Assembly (NCBI GenBank): GCA_965202795.1
Contig: OZ241848.1
Coordinates: 1,550,001 to 1,614,000, forward strand
Reading direction: 5' to 3'
Length of the DNA stretch: 64,000 nucleotides
Source of the DNA: JACOND01 sp965202795
Lineage (GTDB): Bacteria; Bdellovibrionota; Bdellovibrionia; Bdellovibrionales; UBA1609
Part shown: positions 17,601-25,625 of the stretch, piece by piece
How the letters are laid out: each line of letters opens with the position of its first letter
How positions within the stretch are numbered: the stretch's first letter is position 1
Notes under the pieces: model-generated
Databases searched by the model: none
Seen by the model: the letters and a program-made list of their open reading frames with translations, nothing else
What the model was told of the DNA's origin: nothing
Program-made: the position numbers and the translations under genes

Positions 17601-17939
17601 ATGCTGAGATTTTTCAGCGGCTTTTTGCTGCTTTTTTTGCTTGTCCCGCCGGCAAGCCCCGCCGCCAGCGGGGGAGACAGCCCTTTGTCTCCAGCCCAGA
17701 CAAAAACCCAGGCTGGCTTGGAGGATCGCGCAGCTTCCGAAAGCGGGGAGCCTGTCAAGCCGGAGGCTGAGTTTTCCACATGGCAAAAAGCGCTTTTGGA
17801 TACAGATAAAATAGCTGCTGCGGGCGGAGCGCTTATCATTTTAACAAGCGCGATCACAGGAAACACAGAGATGCTTGCCTTGGGCGGCTTTTTGGCCGCT
17901 GCCGGATGCGCCCATGCCTTTCATAAAAACAGAGATTAA
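17601..17939 (+). CDS. Small secreted/membrane protein, unknown
   Basis: A 112-residue product with a clear signal peptide (MLRFFSGFLLLFLLVPPASPA) cut near residue 21, an acidic low-complexity stretch, then a hydrophobic C-terminal half (KIAAAGGALIILTSAI ... MLALGGFLAAAGCAHAF) forming one or two membrane helices. The ATG is preceded by a good ribosome site AGGAGAGG (17587-17594). No family recognised. Confidence 0.6.
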   Translation: MLRFFSGFLLLFLLVPPASPAASGGDSPLSPAQTKTQAGLEDRAASESGEPVKPEAEFSTWQKALLDTDKIAAAGGALIILTSAITGNTEMLALGGFLAAAGCAHAFHKNRD

Positions 17940-18077
17940 ACTGCGGAAAAAAACCGCAAATCCAGGTTTTGAGCTGCTTTTTTTAAGAGGGAGGGCGGCT
18001 GCTCCCCCGGCGCAATGGCGCGGCTGGCTGCGCGGCGGGGGGGTTGTTCCCGGCAGCTTGTGGAGCGGGCTTTGCGC

Positions 18078-18083
18078 TATAAT
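18078..18083 (+). promoter_or_regulatory. Candidate -10 element TATAAT
   Basis: TATAAT lies 42 bases before the ATG at 18126, followed by CATTAGAGAG. A similar context, ATAATCATTAAGAG, precedes dapA (53309-53322). No convincing -35 hexamer is seen. Confidence 0.45.
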
Positions 18084-18125
18084 CATTAGAGAGCGGCAAA
18101 ATCATCAGCAAGGGGGGAGGGAAAA

Positions 18126-18353
18126 ATGAGCAAAATCACAGATTCTGGACAATTTTTTTTAAGGCGATGGCCTAAGTTTAAGGAATATTGCCCTGAGTTC
18201 AGCCATTTGACTGCGCATGCGGGCATGGCCAGTTTGAGGGCTTCGGAGGATGTTGTCCAATATGTTATCAAAAAGGGCATGTTTATGATTCTGGTCAAAG
18301 GGAAAAATGCGGTTTTGCTGAACCCGAAAGGCTCTAAGCCCGGGATTTTCTGA
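18126..18353 (+). CDS. Small conserved-looking protein, unknown
   Basis: A 75-residue protein preceded by a strong purine-rich ribosome site (GGGGGGAGGG) and a TATAAT element, and followed 74 bases later by a rho-independent terminator, so it looks like a self-contained monocistronic gene. It is soluble, with aromatic residues early (FFLRRWPKFKEYCPEF) and a final strand-like FMILVKGKNAVLLNP. No family recognised. Confidence 0.6.
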   Translation: MSKITDSGQFFLRRWPKFKEYCPEFSHLTAHAGMASLRASEDVVQYVIKKGMFMILVKGKNAVLLNPKGSKPGIF

Positions 18354-18426
18354 CAGCCGCAAAAATTCGGGAATTTTTTAAAAAATCAGGCTTGATTTTC
18401 CGTTTGATATTTGATAAAGAGGCTTA

Positions 18427-18452
18427 AAAGAGGGCTAACCCCCTCTTTTTTT
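18427..18452 (+). terminator. Rho-independent terminator
   Basis: AAAGAGGG (18427-18434), a six-base loop, then CCCTCTTT (18441-18448) running into a T-tract. It ends the 75-codon gene upstream and separates it from rimP. Confidence 0.8.
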
Positions 18453-18618
18453 GTTTGTTTTCCGGCAGGCCGGCGAAGAGGGGCGTTTAAGAGGGGGGCT
18501 GCCCGGCTGTTTTTGCCGGCGCCGGCGGCGGCCCCGGCAGCCTAGGCAGTCCAGGCGGCTGAAAGCCCTGCGGCGCCGCGCGGCAGGCAGCGCCCCTTAA
18601 AAACAGGGGGGGGAAGCT

Positions 18619-19212
18619 ATGAGCATGAGCTTGAGATTGAGGGAAATCGCCTCGCAGGCGGGGCGGCAGAATGGCTGCCGGCTGTATGATGTCTATCGGC
18701 ATCGGGACCGGATTCAGGTGTTTATCGACAAGCCGCCTAAGGGGCCTGTGACTCTAAATGACTGCCAAAATGTTTTCCACAGCCTGCGCTTTCTGATCCG
18801 CTCGGAATTTCCCCAGCTTTTGGAAAGCCGCCGCCTGGAGGTTTCAAGCCCTGGAATCGAAAAACGGCTGAGGGACAAATGGCATTTTGAGGAGGCTCTG
18901 GGCGAGACTCTGAAGATAACCACATCTTCCCCTGTGGAGGCTGAAAATCAGAAAACAAAAAAAGTGTTTCGCTCATGTCTGGCGGAGGGGCGGCTGATCT
19001 CCATAAAAAACGGCGAGCTGACGCTAAAGGCCGATTTTGTGAGGTGGCAGGCGCCCATTTCCCTGATAAAATCAGCAAGAGTCAAAATAAAGGGGGCCGC
19101 CTCTGAGATGGCTTCAAAGATGGAGGGGCCGGCAGCTGAGCCAGGGGAAGTCAAAAAACCGAAAAAGCCCCTGCAAAACAAGCCAGGCTCAAAAGGGGGC
19201 GCGGTAAAATAA
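18619..19212 (+). CDS. rimP: Ribosome maturation factor RimP
   Basis: Assists 30S subunit assembly. The product (197 aa) shows the N-terminal RimP domain (DVYRHRDRIQVFIDKPPKGPVTLNDC) and the signature LEVSSPGIEKRL near residue 75. A Lys/Pro-rich C-terminal tail of ~45 residues is longer than in typical RimP (~150 aa). An unusually G-rich site (AGGGGGGGGAAG) precedes the ATG. First gene of the rimP-nusA-infB-truB cluster, an arrangement conserved across bacteria. Confidence 0.93.
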   Translation: MSMSLRLREIASQAGRQNGCRLYDVYRHRDRIQVFIDKPPKGPVTLNDCQNVFHSLRFLIRSEFPQLLESRRLEVSSPGIEKRLRDKWHFEEALGETLKITTSSPVEAENQKTKKVFRSCLAEGRLISIKNGELTLKADFVRWQAPISLIKSARVKIKGAASEMASKMEGPAAEPGEVKKPKKPLQNKPGSKGGAVK

Positions 19213-19330
19213 AAGTTTGGCTGAATGAGGCCGCTCGCGCTTGTAATTCCGGTTAAAATAAAATAGAAGATTTTAAACAAAACCGGCATAAAACACAACC
19301 ACAAAAAACAAAAAAAGGGAGGGGGGTAAA

Positions 19331-20911
19331 ATGGCGCTGGATTTGCTTTCTGATTTGCCGCGGGTCATTGACCAGGTGAGCAAAGACAAGGGAATTGAGA
19401 AACAAGTGGTTATTGACTCGATCATTCAGGGCGCGCTGACCGCGGTCCGCAAAAAATACGGGACCTACCGCGACATCGAGGCCAAATACAACGCGGAAAC
19501 CGGGGAAATTGAGCTTTTTGAGTTCAAAAAAGTTGTCCCTGACAAGGATTTTGAGGATGAGCTGATTGAGATCAAGCTCAGCGAGGCTTTGAAGCTGGAC
19601 CCGGAGGTTCAGGTTGAGGAGCAAATCGGAACCCAGATGACTTTAGATGGCCTGGGCCGCGTGGACGCCCAGGCCGCAAAGCAAATCATTATTCAGAGCC
19701 TGAGGGGCGCCGAAAACGAGATCATCTTTAATGAGTTTGAAAAGCGGAAGGGCGAGATCGCCAATGGCGTTGTCCGCCGCGCTGATCCCGGCATGATTGT
19801 CGTGGATCTGGACAAAACAGAAGCCTATATTCCAAGAAGGGAGCAGATTCCCGGCGAAATTTACAAATCGGGAGACCGCATTCAGGGCTATCTTTTGGAG
19901 GTGAGGCAGACAACCCGCGGCCCCCAAATCATTATGTCCCGCGCGCATGAGCAATACCTGATCAAGCTGTTTGAGGCCGAGGTCCCCGAAGTTTATGAGG
20001 GGATTGTCCGAATTGTGGCTGCGGCGCGGGAGCCGGGGCAAAGGGCAAAAATGTCGGTCTACAGCACAGACCCGGATGTGCATCCTGTGGGAGCCTGCGT
20101 GGGTGTCAAGGGAAACAGGGTCCAGAATATCACCCAGGAGCTGAAAGGCGAGCGGATTGATGTCATCGTGTGGGACGAAAACCCCGTTCAATATGTCTGC
20201 GAGGCCCTGCGCCCCGCCAAAATTGCAAAGGCGCTTGTTGATGAGGAGAGCAAAGAGATGCAGATTATTGTTCCTGACGACCAGCTGTCTCTGGCGATTG
20301 GCAAAAAGGGCCAGAATGTCCGCCTCGCTGTCAAGCTGACCGGCTGGCGCTTGAATTTGGTTTCGGAGCAGGATGCGAGGCGCAAAAGGCAGGAGGCTCT
20401 GTTTAGCCTGTCCCTTGTCCCCAGCATGACACAGACCGAGGCGCAGAGCCTGTTTGAGTATGGATTTTTGTCTGTTCAGGAGCTGTCAGAGGCGAAAATC
20501 TCTGATATTCAGCTTGTTCCAGGGTTTGCGGAGCGGCCAAAGGCGCAGAGGCTGATTTTGTCCGCCAGAGAGGTTTTAAAGAAATACGCTGCGGAGGGGA
20601 AAGAGCTTCCAAAATTTGAGGAGGCGGACAGGGAAAAACAGTCGTTTAACTTAAAGGAGCAGGCCGAGGAAATTCTAAGGCGGGAGCTTGCCCAATTAGA
20701 TAAAAAGAAAGCGGAGTCTGCGGCCGATCCGGCGGCGGAGCCAGCCGCGGAGCCGGATGAAGGGCCGGCGGCGGCCCCGGAATCTGAGGCCCAGGAAGCT
20801 GCAGCCGCGGCCCCGGAGCCGGATGAAGGGCCGGCGGCGGAGCCGGAATCTGAGGCCAGGGCCGAAAAGCCAGAGGGGGGCGCCTCAGGGAAAGAAACAA
20901 ATAAAAATTAA
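19331..20911 (+). CDS. nusA: Transcription termination/antitermination factor NusA
   Basis: Binds RNA polymerase and nascent RNA to modulate pausing, termination and antitermination. The 526-residue product has the N-terminal domain (ITALTAVRKKYG-like helix), the S1 domain (GEIANGVVRRADPGMIVVDL), two KH domains (GACVGVKGNRVQNI; LAIGKKGQNVRLA) and one or two C-terminal helix-hairpin repeats (SLVPSMTQTEAQSLFEYGF). The last ~55 residues are an acidic Ala/Glu/Pro tail in which EPDEGPAA occurs twice. The DNA of its final 15 codons is copied, out of frame, at the end of each downstream infB mini-ORF, showing that the tandem duplication began inside nusA. Confidence 0.96.
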   Translation: MALDLLSDLPRVIDQVSKDKGIEKQVVIDSIIQGALTAVRKKYGTYRDIEAKYNAETGEIELFEFKKVVPDKDFEDELIEIKLSEALKLDPEVQVEEQIGTQMTLDGLGRVDAQAAKQIIIQSLRGAENEIIFNEFEKRKGEIANGVVRRADPGMIVVDLDKTEAYIPRREQIPGEIYKSGDRIQGYLLEVRQTTRGPQIIMSRAHEQYLIKLFEAEVPEVYEGIVRIVAAAREPGQRAKMSVYSTDPDVHPVGACVGVKGNRVQNITQELKGERIDVIVWDENPVQYVCEALRPAKIAKALVDEESKEMQIIVPDDQLSLAIGKKGQNVRLAVKLTGWRLNLVSEQDARRKRQEALFSLSLVPSMTQTEAQSLFEYGFLSVQELSEAKISDIQLVPGFAERPKAQRLILSAREVLKKYAAEGKELPKFEEADREKQSFNLKEQAEEILRRELAQLDKKKAESAADPAAEPAAEPDEGPAAAPESEAQEAAAAAPEPDEGPAAEPESEARAEKPEGGASGKETNKN

Positions 20912-20917
20912 TTTGCC

Positions 20918-21130
20918 ATGCCCGATCAAATCAAAGTTTATGAGCTTGCCAAGCGCCTTGGGGTCAGCAGCGCGCTTCTGATGGACAAGATCCGAAAGGA
21001 CTGGAAGCTCCCCGCGCGGACGCGCATGCCGGCCCTGACCCCGGAGCTGGCTCAGGACATCGGGCAAAAGCGCTTTTGGAAAAAGGCCGAAAAAGCCAGA
21101 GGGGGGCGCCTCAGGGAAAGAAACAAATAA
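20918..21130 (+). CDS. Mini-ORF 1: free-standing IF2 N-terminal domain
   Basis: A 70-residue frame. The first ~55 residues (MPDQIKVYELAKRLGVSSAL ... LTPELAQDIGQK) match the start of the window's own infB, the small IF2-N helical subdomain. The last ~15 residues (EKARGGRLRERNK) come from nusA DNA in another frame. It has its own ATG and TAA and the same upstream spacer type as infB. Whether it is translated cannot be told from sequence. It starts six bases after the nusA stop. Confidence 0.55.
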   Translation: MPDQIKVYELAKRLGVSSALLMDKIRKDWKLPARTRMPALTPELAQDIGQKRFWKKAEKARGGRLRERNK

Positions 21131-21143
21131 AAATTCATTTGCC

Positions 21144-21356
21144 ATGCCCGATCAAATCAAAGTTTATGAGCTTGCCAAGCGCCTTGGGGTCAGCAGCGCG
21201 CTTCTGATGGACAAGATCCGAAAGGACTGGAAGCTCCCCGCGCGGACGCGCATGTCGCCCCTGACCCCGGAGCTGGCTCAGGACATCGGGCAAAAGCGCT
21301 TTTGGAAAAAGGCCGAAAAAGCCAGAGGGGGGCGCCTCAGGGAAAGAAACAAATAA
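21144..21356 (+). CDS. Mini-ORF 2: free-standing IF2 N-terminal domain
   Basis: Second tandem copy, 70 residues, with MSPLTPEL as in true infB rather than the MPALTPEL of copy 1. Upstream context (AAATAAAAATTCATTTGCC) is identical to that of the real infB start, so if infB is translated from its local signal this copy should be too. Confidence 0.55.
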   Translation: MPDQIKVYELAKRLGVSSALLMDKIRKDWKLPARTRMSPLTPELAQDIGQKRFWKKAEKARGGRLRERNK

Positions 21357-21369
21357 AAATTCATTTGCC

Positions 21370-21582
21370 ATGCCCGATCAAATCAAAGTTTATGAGCTTG
21401 CCAAGCGCCTTGGGGTCAGCAGCGCGCTTCTGATGGACAAGATCCGAAAGGACTGGAAGCTCCCCGCGCGGACGCGCATGTCGCCCCTGACCCCGGAGCT
21501 GGCTCAGGACATCGGGCAAAAGCGCTTTTGGAAAAAGGCCGAAAAAGCCAGAGGGGGGCGCCTCAGGGAAAGAAACAAATAA
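21370..21582 (+). CDS. Mini-ORF 3: free-standing IF2 N-terminal domain
   Basis: Third copy, apparently identical in DNA to copy 2, which implies recent duplication or gene conversion. Ends 13 bases before the genuine infB ATG. Confidence 0.55.
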   Translation: MPDQIKVYELAKRLGVSSALLMDKIRKDWKLPARTRMSPLTPELAQDIGQKRFWKKAEKARGGRLRERNK

Positions 21583-21595
21583 AAATTCATTTGCC

Positions 21596-24346
21596 ATGCC
21601 CGATCAAATCAAAGTTTATGAGCTTGCCAAGCGCCTTGGGGTCAGCAGCGTGCTTCTGATGGACAAGATCCGAAAGGACTGGAAGCTCCCTGTGCGGACG
21701 CACATGTCGCCCCTGACCCCGGAGCTGGCTCAGGAAATCGAGCAAAAATACCTTCGGCAAAGCGGAAAAGCCGCGCCAAAGAAAAAGCCCGCCAAAAAAA
21801 AGACGGCCGGCGGCCCGGCGGCCAAAAAAGCGCCGCAGCCGAAAACAAGCGGCCCGGCAAAAAAATCCGCAAAAACAACAGACAAAGACTCTAAAGAAAA
21901 ACGCAAAAAAAAGCCTGCCGCCGCAAAATCCGCAAAACCCCCCGCAAAAACCCCCGCGAAATCTTCAGAAAAACCCAAAGCGCGGGCAAAGCCAAAAAAA
22001 AAGCCTCCGGCCCAAACAGCGGCAAAAGTCAAAAAAGCCCCAGGGAAAGCCCAGGGGAAATCCAAGGGGAAAGCCCAGGGGAAAGCCTCCGCCGCCGCTC
22101 AAAAAAAACTCTCCGCAAAGCCGCAGCCGCCCGCCGGCGCGGAAGCCGGCCAGCAGGCTCCGCGCCCTCCAAAAGCTGGACGGATCATCCGCCGCCGCAA
22201 GTCAGAGCAGAAGCCTTTGGCCCCGGCGCCCGCCCGCCCGGATCCCGCCTCCCAGGAAGAGCTTTCCAGGGCGGGCGGCGCGTTTTCCCCCCCTGAAGCC
22301 CGCGGCCTGCCAAAAAGCATTCGCTCCGATATGGTCTCTGTCCAAAATACCGATCCCCTGCAGGAGAATTTTTGGAGCCTCAAGGAGGCCAAAGACGAAG
22401 CCGCCAAAAAACAGCCGCGAAAGCCAATGGTCGAAAAAGAGGTCTCCTCAAGATTTTTGGCCACAGACTTTCGCAAAAGGGAGGTGATTTTTCAGCCCAA
22501 AAAAAAGCGGGTTGCGACCGGGGAGTTTAAAGCGACTCAAATCACAACCCCCAAGGCCCATAAAAGGATTTTAAAGGTTCACGGAGAGATGAAGATAGAG
22601 ACAGTGTGCAGGCAAATCGGCGTCAAAAGAGAGGACCTTGTCAGAAAGCTGAGACAGGAGGGGGCGGAGGCCAGCCGGCTTCAGGCTCTGGATTTTGAAA
22701 CCATTGCGCTGATTGTCCCCGACTTTGGATTTGAGGCAAAAAACACAAAAAAAACAGAGCGGGAGGTTTTGGCCTCCGCCACCGGCAGCGGCGCCGCCAA
22801 AGACGGGGGCGGGGCTTTCGCGCCCAAGATTCCCGTGGTGACAGTCATGGGCCATGTGGATCATGGAAAAACAACCCTTTTGGATGCCATACGAAAAACA
22901 AAAGTGGCGGAGCGGGAGGCCGGCGGCATCACCCAGCGCATAGGCGCCTATACCGTTCCCTTTAAAAACTCCTGGATAACTTTTATTGACACGCCGGGGC
23001 ATGAGGCCTTTACCGCCATGAGGGGCCGCGGCGCCAAAGTGACAGATATTGTTGTGATTGTGGTTTCCGCGGCTGACGGAGTCATGCCTCAAACCATAGA
23101 GGCCATAAACCATGCCAAAGCGGCCAAGGCGCCATTGATTGCCGCCATGACCAAAATGGACACAGCCGGAGCGAATCCCGACAAAATCAAGCAGCAGATG
23201 TCGGAGCATGGCCTCAATCCTGAGGACTGGGGCGGGGATGTCAGCTTTATTCCTCTGGCGGCGCCGAAAGGCGAGGGGATCAGCGAGCTTTTAGAGCAGC
23301 TCCAGCTGATTGCCGAAGCCCATGATCTCAAATGCCGCCCCGATGCTCTGGCCAAAGGCTTTGTTCTTGAGGCGCGGCGGGAAAAGGGCCGCGGCTGTGT
23401 GGTCAGCCTTTTGGCGCGGGACGGGACTTTAAGGTCAGGCCAAAACATTGTGGCGGGGGTTTGCTCAGGGCGGATCCGGCAGATGAAAAACGATCAGGGC
23501 CAGATCATTAAAGAGGCCGGCCCCGGCTTTGCTGTTGAGATTTCCGGCCTGAATGAGCTGCCTCAGGCCGGGGACATGTTCCACGCGCTTGAGGGCGAAA
23601 AAGCGGCCAAAGAGGTTGTCAGCTTTCGCCGGGGGTCTGCCCTGGAGTCTGAGCGGCAGGCTGAAACATCCGATTCCCGGCTTTCTTTGGAGGAGGCGCT
23701 TTTAAAGGCGCATCTTGAAAAGCAAAAAAAACGGGACATGAATTTGATTTTGAAGACCGACGCGCAGGGGAGCATGGAGGCTGTCCGGGCCGGCCTGGAA
23801 AAATTGAAGGCCGATGAGATATCTTTAAAAATCGCCCACTCGGCCACAGGGGGAATCACAGAGAGCGATGTTCTTTTGGCCTCCACTGTGGAGGGGGTGA
23901 TTGCGGGCTTTAATGTCCGGCCGGACGGCAAGGCGGCGGCCGCCGCTAAAGAGCAGTCAATAGAGATTGCCTGCTTTTCGGTTATTTATGAGCTGCTGGA
24001 TTATGTGAAACAAAGAATGCTTGGCCTGCTCAAGCCGAAAATTGTGGAGGAGGATCTGGGCGCTGCCGAGGCGCGGGAGATTTTCCGCCTCTCCAAAGGC
24101 GGGGTTGTGGCTGGCTGCTATGTGACGAGGGGCAAAATGGCGCGAAACAGCTTTGTCCGCCTTATCCGCGACGGCCGCTTGGTTTATGAGGGCGCTGTGT
24201 CCAGCCTGAAGCGGTTTAAAGAGGACGCGAAAGAAGTCGCCGCCGGCCTTGAATGCGGGATCATGATTGAGAACTTCAGCGACATCAAGCCAAAAGACAT
24301 TTTGGAGTCCTATATCAAAAAAGAGCTTGCCCGAACAGAGCTGTGA
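21596..24346 (+). CDS. infB: Translation initiation factor IF-2
   Basis: GTPase that brings fMet-tRNA to the 30S subunit and promotes subunit joining. The 916-residue product has an IF2-N subdomain (1-52), a very long Lys/Ala/Pro-rich linker to about residue 300, a second IF2-N domain (VCRQIGVKREDLVRKL), then the G domain with G1 GHVDHGKTT (419-427), G3 DTPGHEAF and G4 TKMD, followed by domains II-IV. The linker contains short repeats such as GKAQGKSKGKAQGK. Its N-terminal subdomain differs from the upstream mini-ORF copies at several residues (VLLMDK, PVRTHM, EIEQKYLRQ). The final bases overlap a GTG start of a truncated truB copy. Confidence 0.96.
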   Translation: MPDQIKVYELAKRLGVSSVLLMDKIRKDWKLPVRTHMSPLTPELAQEIEQKYLRQSGKAAPKKKPAKKKTAGGPAAKKAPQPKTSGPAKKSAKTTDKDSKEKRKKKPAAAKSAKPPAKTPAKSSEKPKARAKPKKKPPAQTAAKVKKAPGKAQGKSKGKAQGKASAAAQKKLSAKPQPPAGAEAGQQAPRPPKAGRIIRRRKSEQKPLAPAPARPDPASQEELSRAGGAFSPPEARGLPKSIRSDMVSVQNTDPLQENFWSLKEAKDEAAKKQPRKPMVEKEVSSRFLATDFRKREVIFQPKKKRVATGEFKATQITTPKAHKRILKVHGEMKIETVCRQIGVKREDLVRKLRQEGAEASRLQALDFETIALIVPDFGFEAKNTKKTEREVLASATGSGAAKDGGGAFAPKIPVVTVMGHVDHGKTTLLDAIRKTKVAEREAGGITQRIGAYTVPFKNSWITFIDTPGHEAFTAMRGRGAKVTDIVVIVVSAADGVMPQTIEAINHAKAAKAPLIAAMTKMDTAGANPDKIKQQMSEHGLNPEDWGGDVSFIPLAAPKGEGISELLEQLQLIAEAHDLKCRPDALAKGFVLEARREKGRGCVVSLLARDGTLRSGQNIVAGVCSGRIRQMKNDQGQIIKEAGPGFAVEISGLNELPQAGDMFHALEGEKAAKEVVSFRRGSALESERQAETSDSRLSLEEALLKAHLEKQKKRDMNLILKTDAQGSMEAVRAGLEKLKADEISLKIAHSATGGITESDVLLASTVEGVIAGFNVRPDGKAAAAAKEQSIEIACFSVIYELLDYVKQRMLGLLKPKIVEEDLGAAEAREIFRLSKGGVVAGCYVTRGKMARNSFVRLIRDGRLVYEGAVSSLKRFKEDAKEVAAGLECGIMIENFSDIKPKDILESYIKKELARTEL

Positions 24347-24462
24347 GCAAAGCGAAACGGCCAGTTTTGTTTGATGGCGCCCTTTTGATCAATAAAGCCA
24401 GGGGCAGCGCGAGCCATGATGCGGCTGATAAGGCGCGGCGGATTTTGGAACAGAGAGCTTAG
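24343..24462 (+). pseudogene. Truncated duplicate of the truB 5' end
   Basis: A 39-codon frame starting at a GTG that overlaps the infB stop (GTGA). It reads VSKAKRPVLFDGALLINKAR and continues to a TAG, closely matching the first ~39 residues of TruB, which follows 132 bases downstream. Roughly a dozen base differences suggest an older duplication than that in infB. The catalytic part is absent, so it cannot be an active pseudouridine synthase. Confidence 0.8.
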
Positions 24463-24606
24463 GCTGGCAGGGCGATGGGCAAAGCGAAACAGCCAGTTTT
24501 GTTTGACGGCGCCCTTTTGATCAATAAAGTCAGGGGCTGTACAAGCCATGATGTGGTTGATGAGGCGCGGCGGATTTTGGGACAGAGAGCTGTGGGCCAC
24601 GCCGGC
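24343..24606 (+). repeat. 132-bp tandem duplication at the infB-truB junction
   Basis: Units at 24343-24474 and 24475-24606. The similarity covers about the first 117 bases of each unit. Same architecture as the infB array: a copy of a gene's 5' end placed directly upstream of the intact gene. Confidence 0.85.
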
Positions 24607-25455
24607 ACTTTAGACCCTCTGGCGGAGGGGCTTTTGCCCCTTCTTCTTGGATCGGCCACAAAGCTGAGCCAGTGGCTTATTGGTGGCGATAAGCGCTACC
24701 GGCTGACCATGAGGTTTGGCCTGCGGACAGACACGCTGGACGCAGACGGGAAGATTCTCAAAGAGGAAAAAACCTCTTTAAAAAAACAGGACATTGAGGC
24801 CGCGCTGGCTGCCGGCGCCTCTGACCTGGAGCTTGCGGTGCCTTATTTTTCCGCCGTCAAAGTCAAGGGCCGCAAGCTTTACTCTTACGCCCGGGCGGGC
24901 AGGGAGGTGGACCTCCCTGTCCGAAAAATGTCTTTCAGCGATCTGAAAATTCATAAAACAGGAGAGGACATGGCAGAGGTTTCCATCTCCTGCCGGAAGG
25001 GGAGCTATATCCGATCCTGGACTCATTTCCTGGGCGAAAAGCTTCAGGCCGGCGCCTGCCTGATGAATCTGAAAAGGCTGTCTGTCGGGGGGCTTTCCTC
25101 TTCCGTCGCCCTCACGGTTTCAGATCTCCGCGCAAAGCTTGAGGGCCGCGCGCCCGCCGGATCAGAGGAGCTGAAGGGCATTTTAAAAGAGAGCTTTTTG
25201 TTTTCCGCAGAGGCCTTGCCGCAGTTTCCGCAATTGGATTTGACAGGGAGGGATGCTGAGGCTTTGCGGGGCGGGCAGATCCCCGGCTATATTGTCAAAA
25301 AAATCCAGGACGATCAGATCAAGACAAACAAAACCGGCCGGACGCTTGTCATCAAGGCTGTCCGCGGCTCAAGGCTGTCCGCCCTTCTGGAGCTGCGGCC
25401 CTTTAAAAAAATCAGGATTTTAAAAAACTTCCCTGAATCCGCCCGCCGATCTTGA
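24475..25455 (+). CDS. truB: tRNA pseudouridine-55 synthase TruB
   Basis: Converts U55 in the tRNA T-loop to pseudouridine. The family core is present: LLINKVRGCTSHDVV, the motif GHAGTLDPLAEGLLPLLLGSATK with the catalytic Asp, KRYRLTMRFG, and the KxxGRKLYSYAR stretch. 326 residues, with a C-terminal PUA-like extension. ATG at 24475 chosen over the upstream truncated copy because only this frame continues. rbfA, often found between infB and truB, is absent here. Confidence 0.94.
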   Translation: MGKAKQPVLFDGALLINKVRGCTSHDVVDEARRILGQRAVGHAGTLDPLAEGLLPLLLGSATKLSQWLIGGDKRYRLTMRFGLRTDTLDADGKILKEEKTSLKKQDIEAALAAGASDLELAVPYFSAVKVKGRKLYSYARAGREVDLPVRKMSFSDLKIHKTGEDMAEVSISCRKGSYIRSWTHFLGEKLQAGACLMNLKRLSVGGLSSSVALTVSDLRAKLEGRAPAGSEELKGILKESFLFSAEALPQFPQLDLTGRDAEALRGGQIPGYIVKKIQDDQIKTNKTGRTLVIKAVRGSRLSALLELRPFKKIRILKNFPESARRS

Positions 25456-25466
25456 TGCTCAGGCTT

Positions 25467-25625
25467 TTCGGGGGCCGGCGCATTTAACAGCCGACAGGAC
25501 GGTCCTGGCCCAGTGTCTCAGCCTTTGATTTAAATCCGCTTCAGCGCTGTTCGGGGCAGGCGCATTTAACAGCCGACAGGACGGTCCTGGCCCAATGGCT
25601 CAGCCTCTGGTTTAAATCCGCCTCA
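25467..25625. repeat. 82-bp duplication of a gene's 3' end
   Basis: GGCGCATTTAACAGCCGACA and the following ~45 bases occur at 25477 and again at 25559. The second copy encodes the C-terminal residues of the minus-strand gene (LSAVKCACPEQR region); the first lies just beyond its stop codon, between it and truB. Similarity covers about 66-75 bp per unit with a few differences. Confidence 0.85.

Larger units (their letters stand above)
20918..21595 (+). repeat. 226-bp tandem repeat, three units upstream of infB
   Basis: Three head-to-tail units at 20918-21143, 21144-21369 and 21370-21595, each starting at an ATG. Units 2 and 3 appear identical; unit 1 differs by a few bases (for example MPALTPEL against MSPLTPEL). 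Each unit joins the first ~55 codons of infB to the last ~40 bases of nusA plus the intergenic spacer. 226 is not a multiple of three, so the nusA part is read in a shifted frame. The genuine infB start at 21596 begins what would be a fourth copy. Confidence 0.95.
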
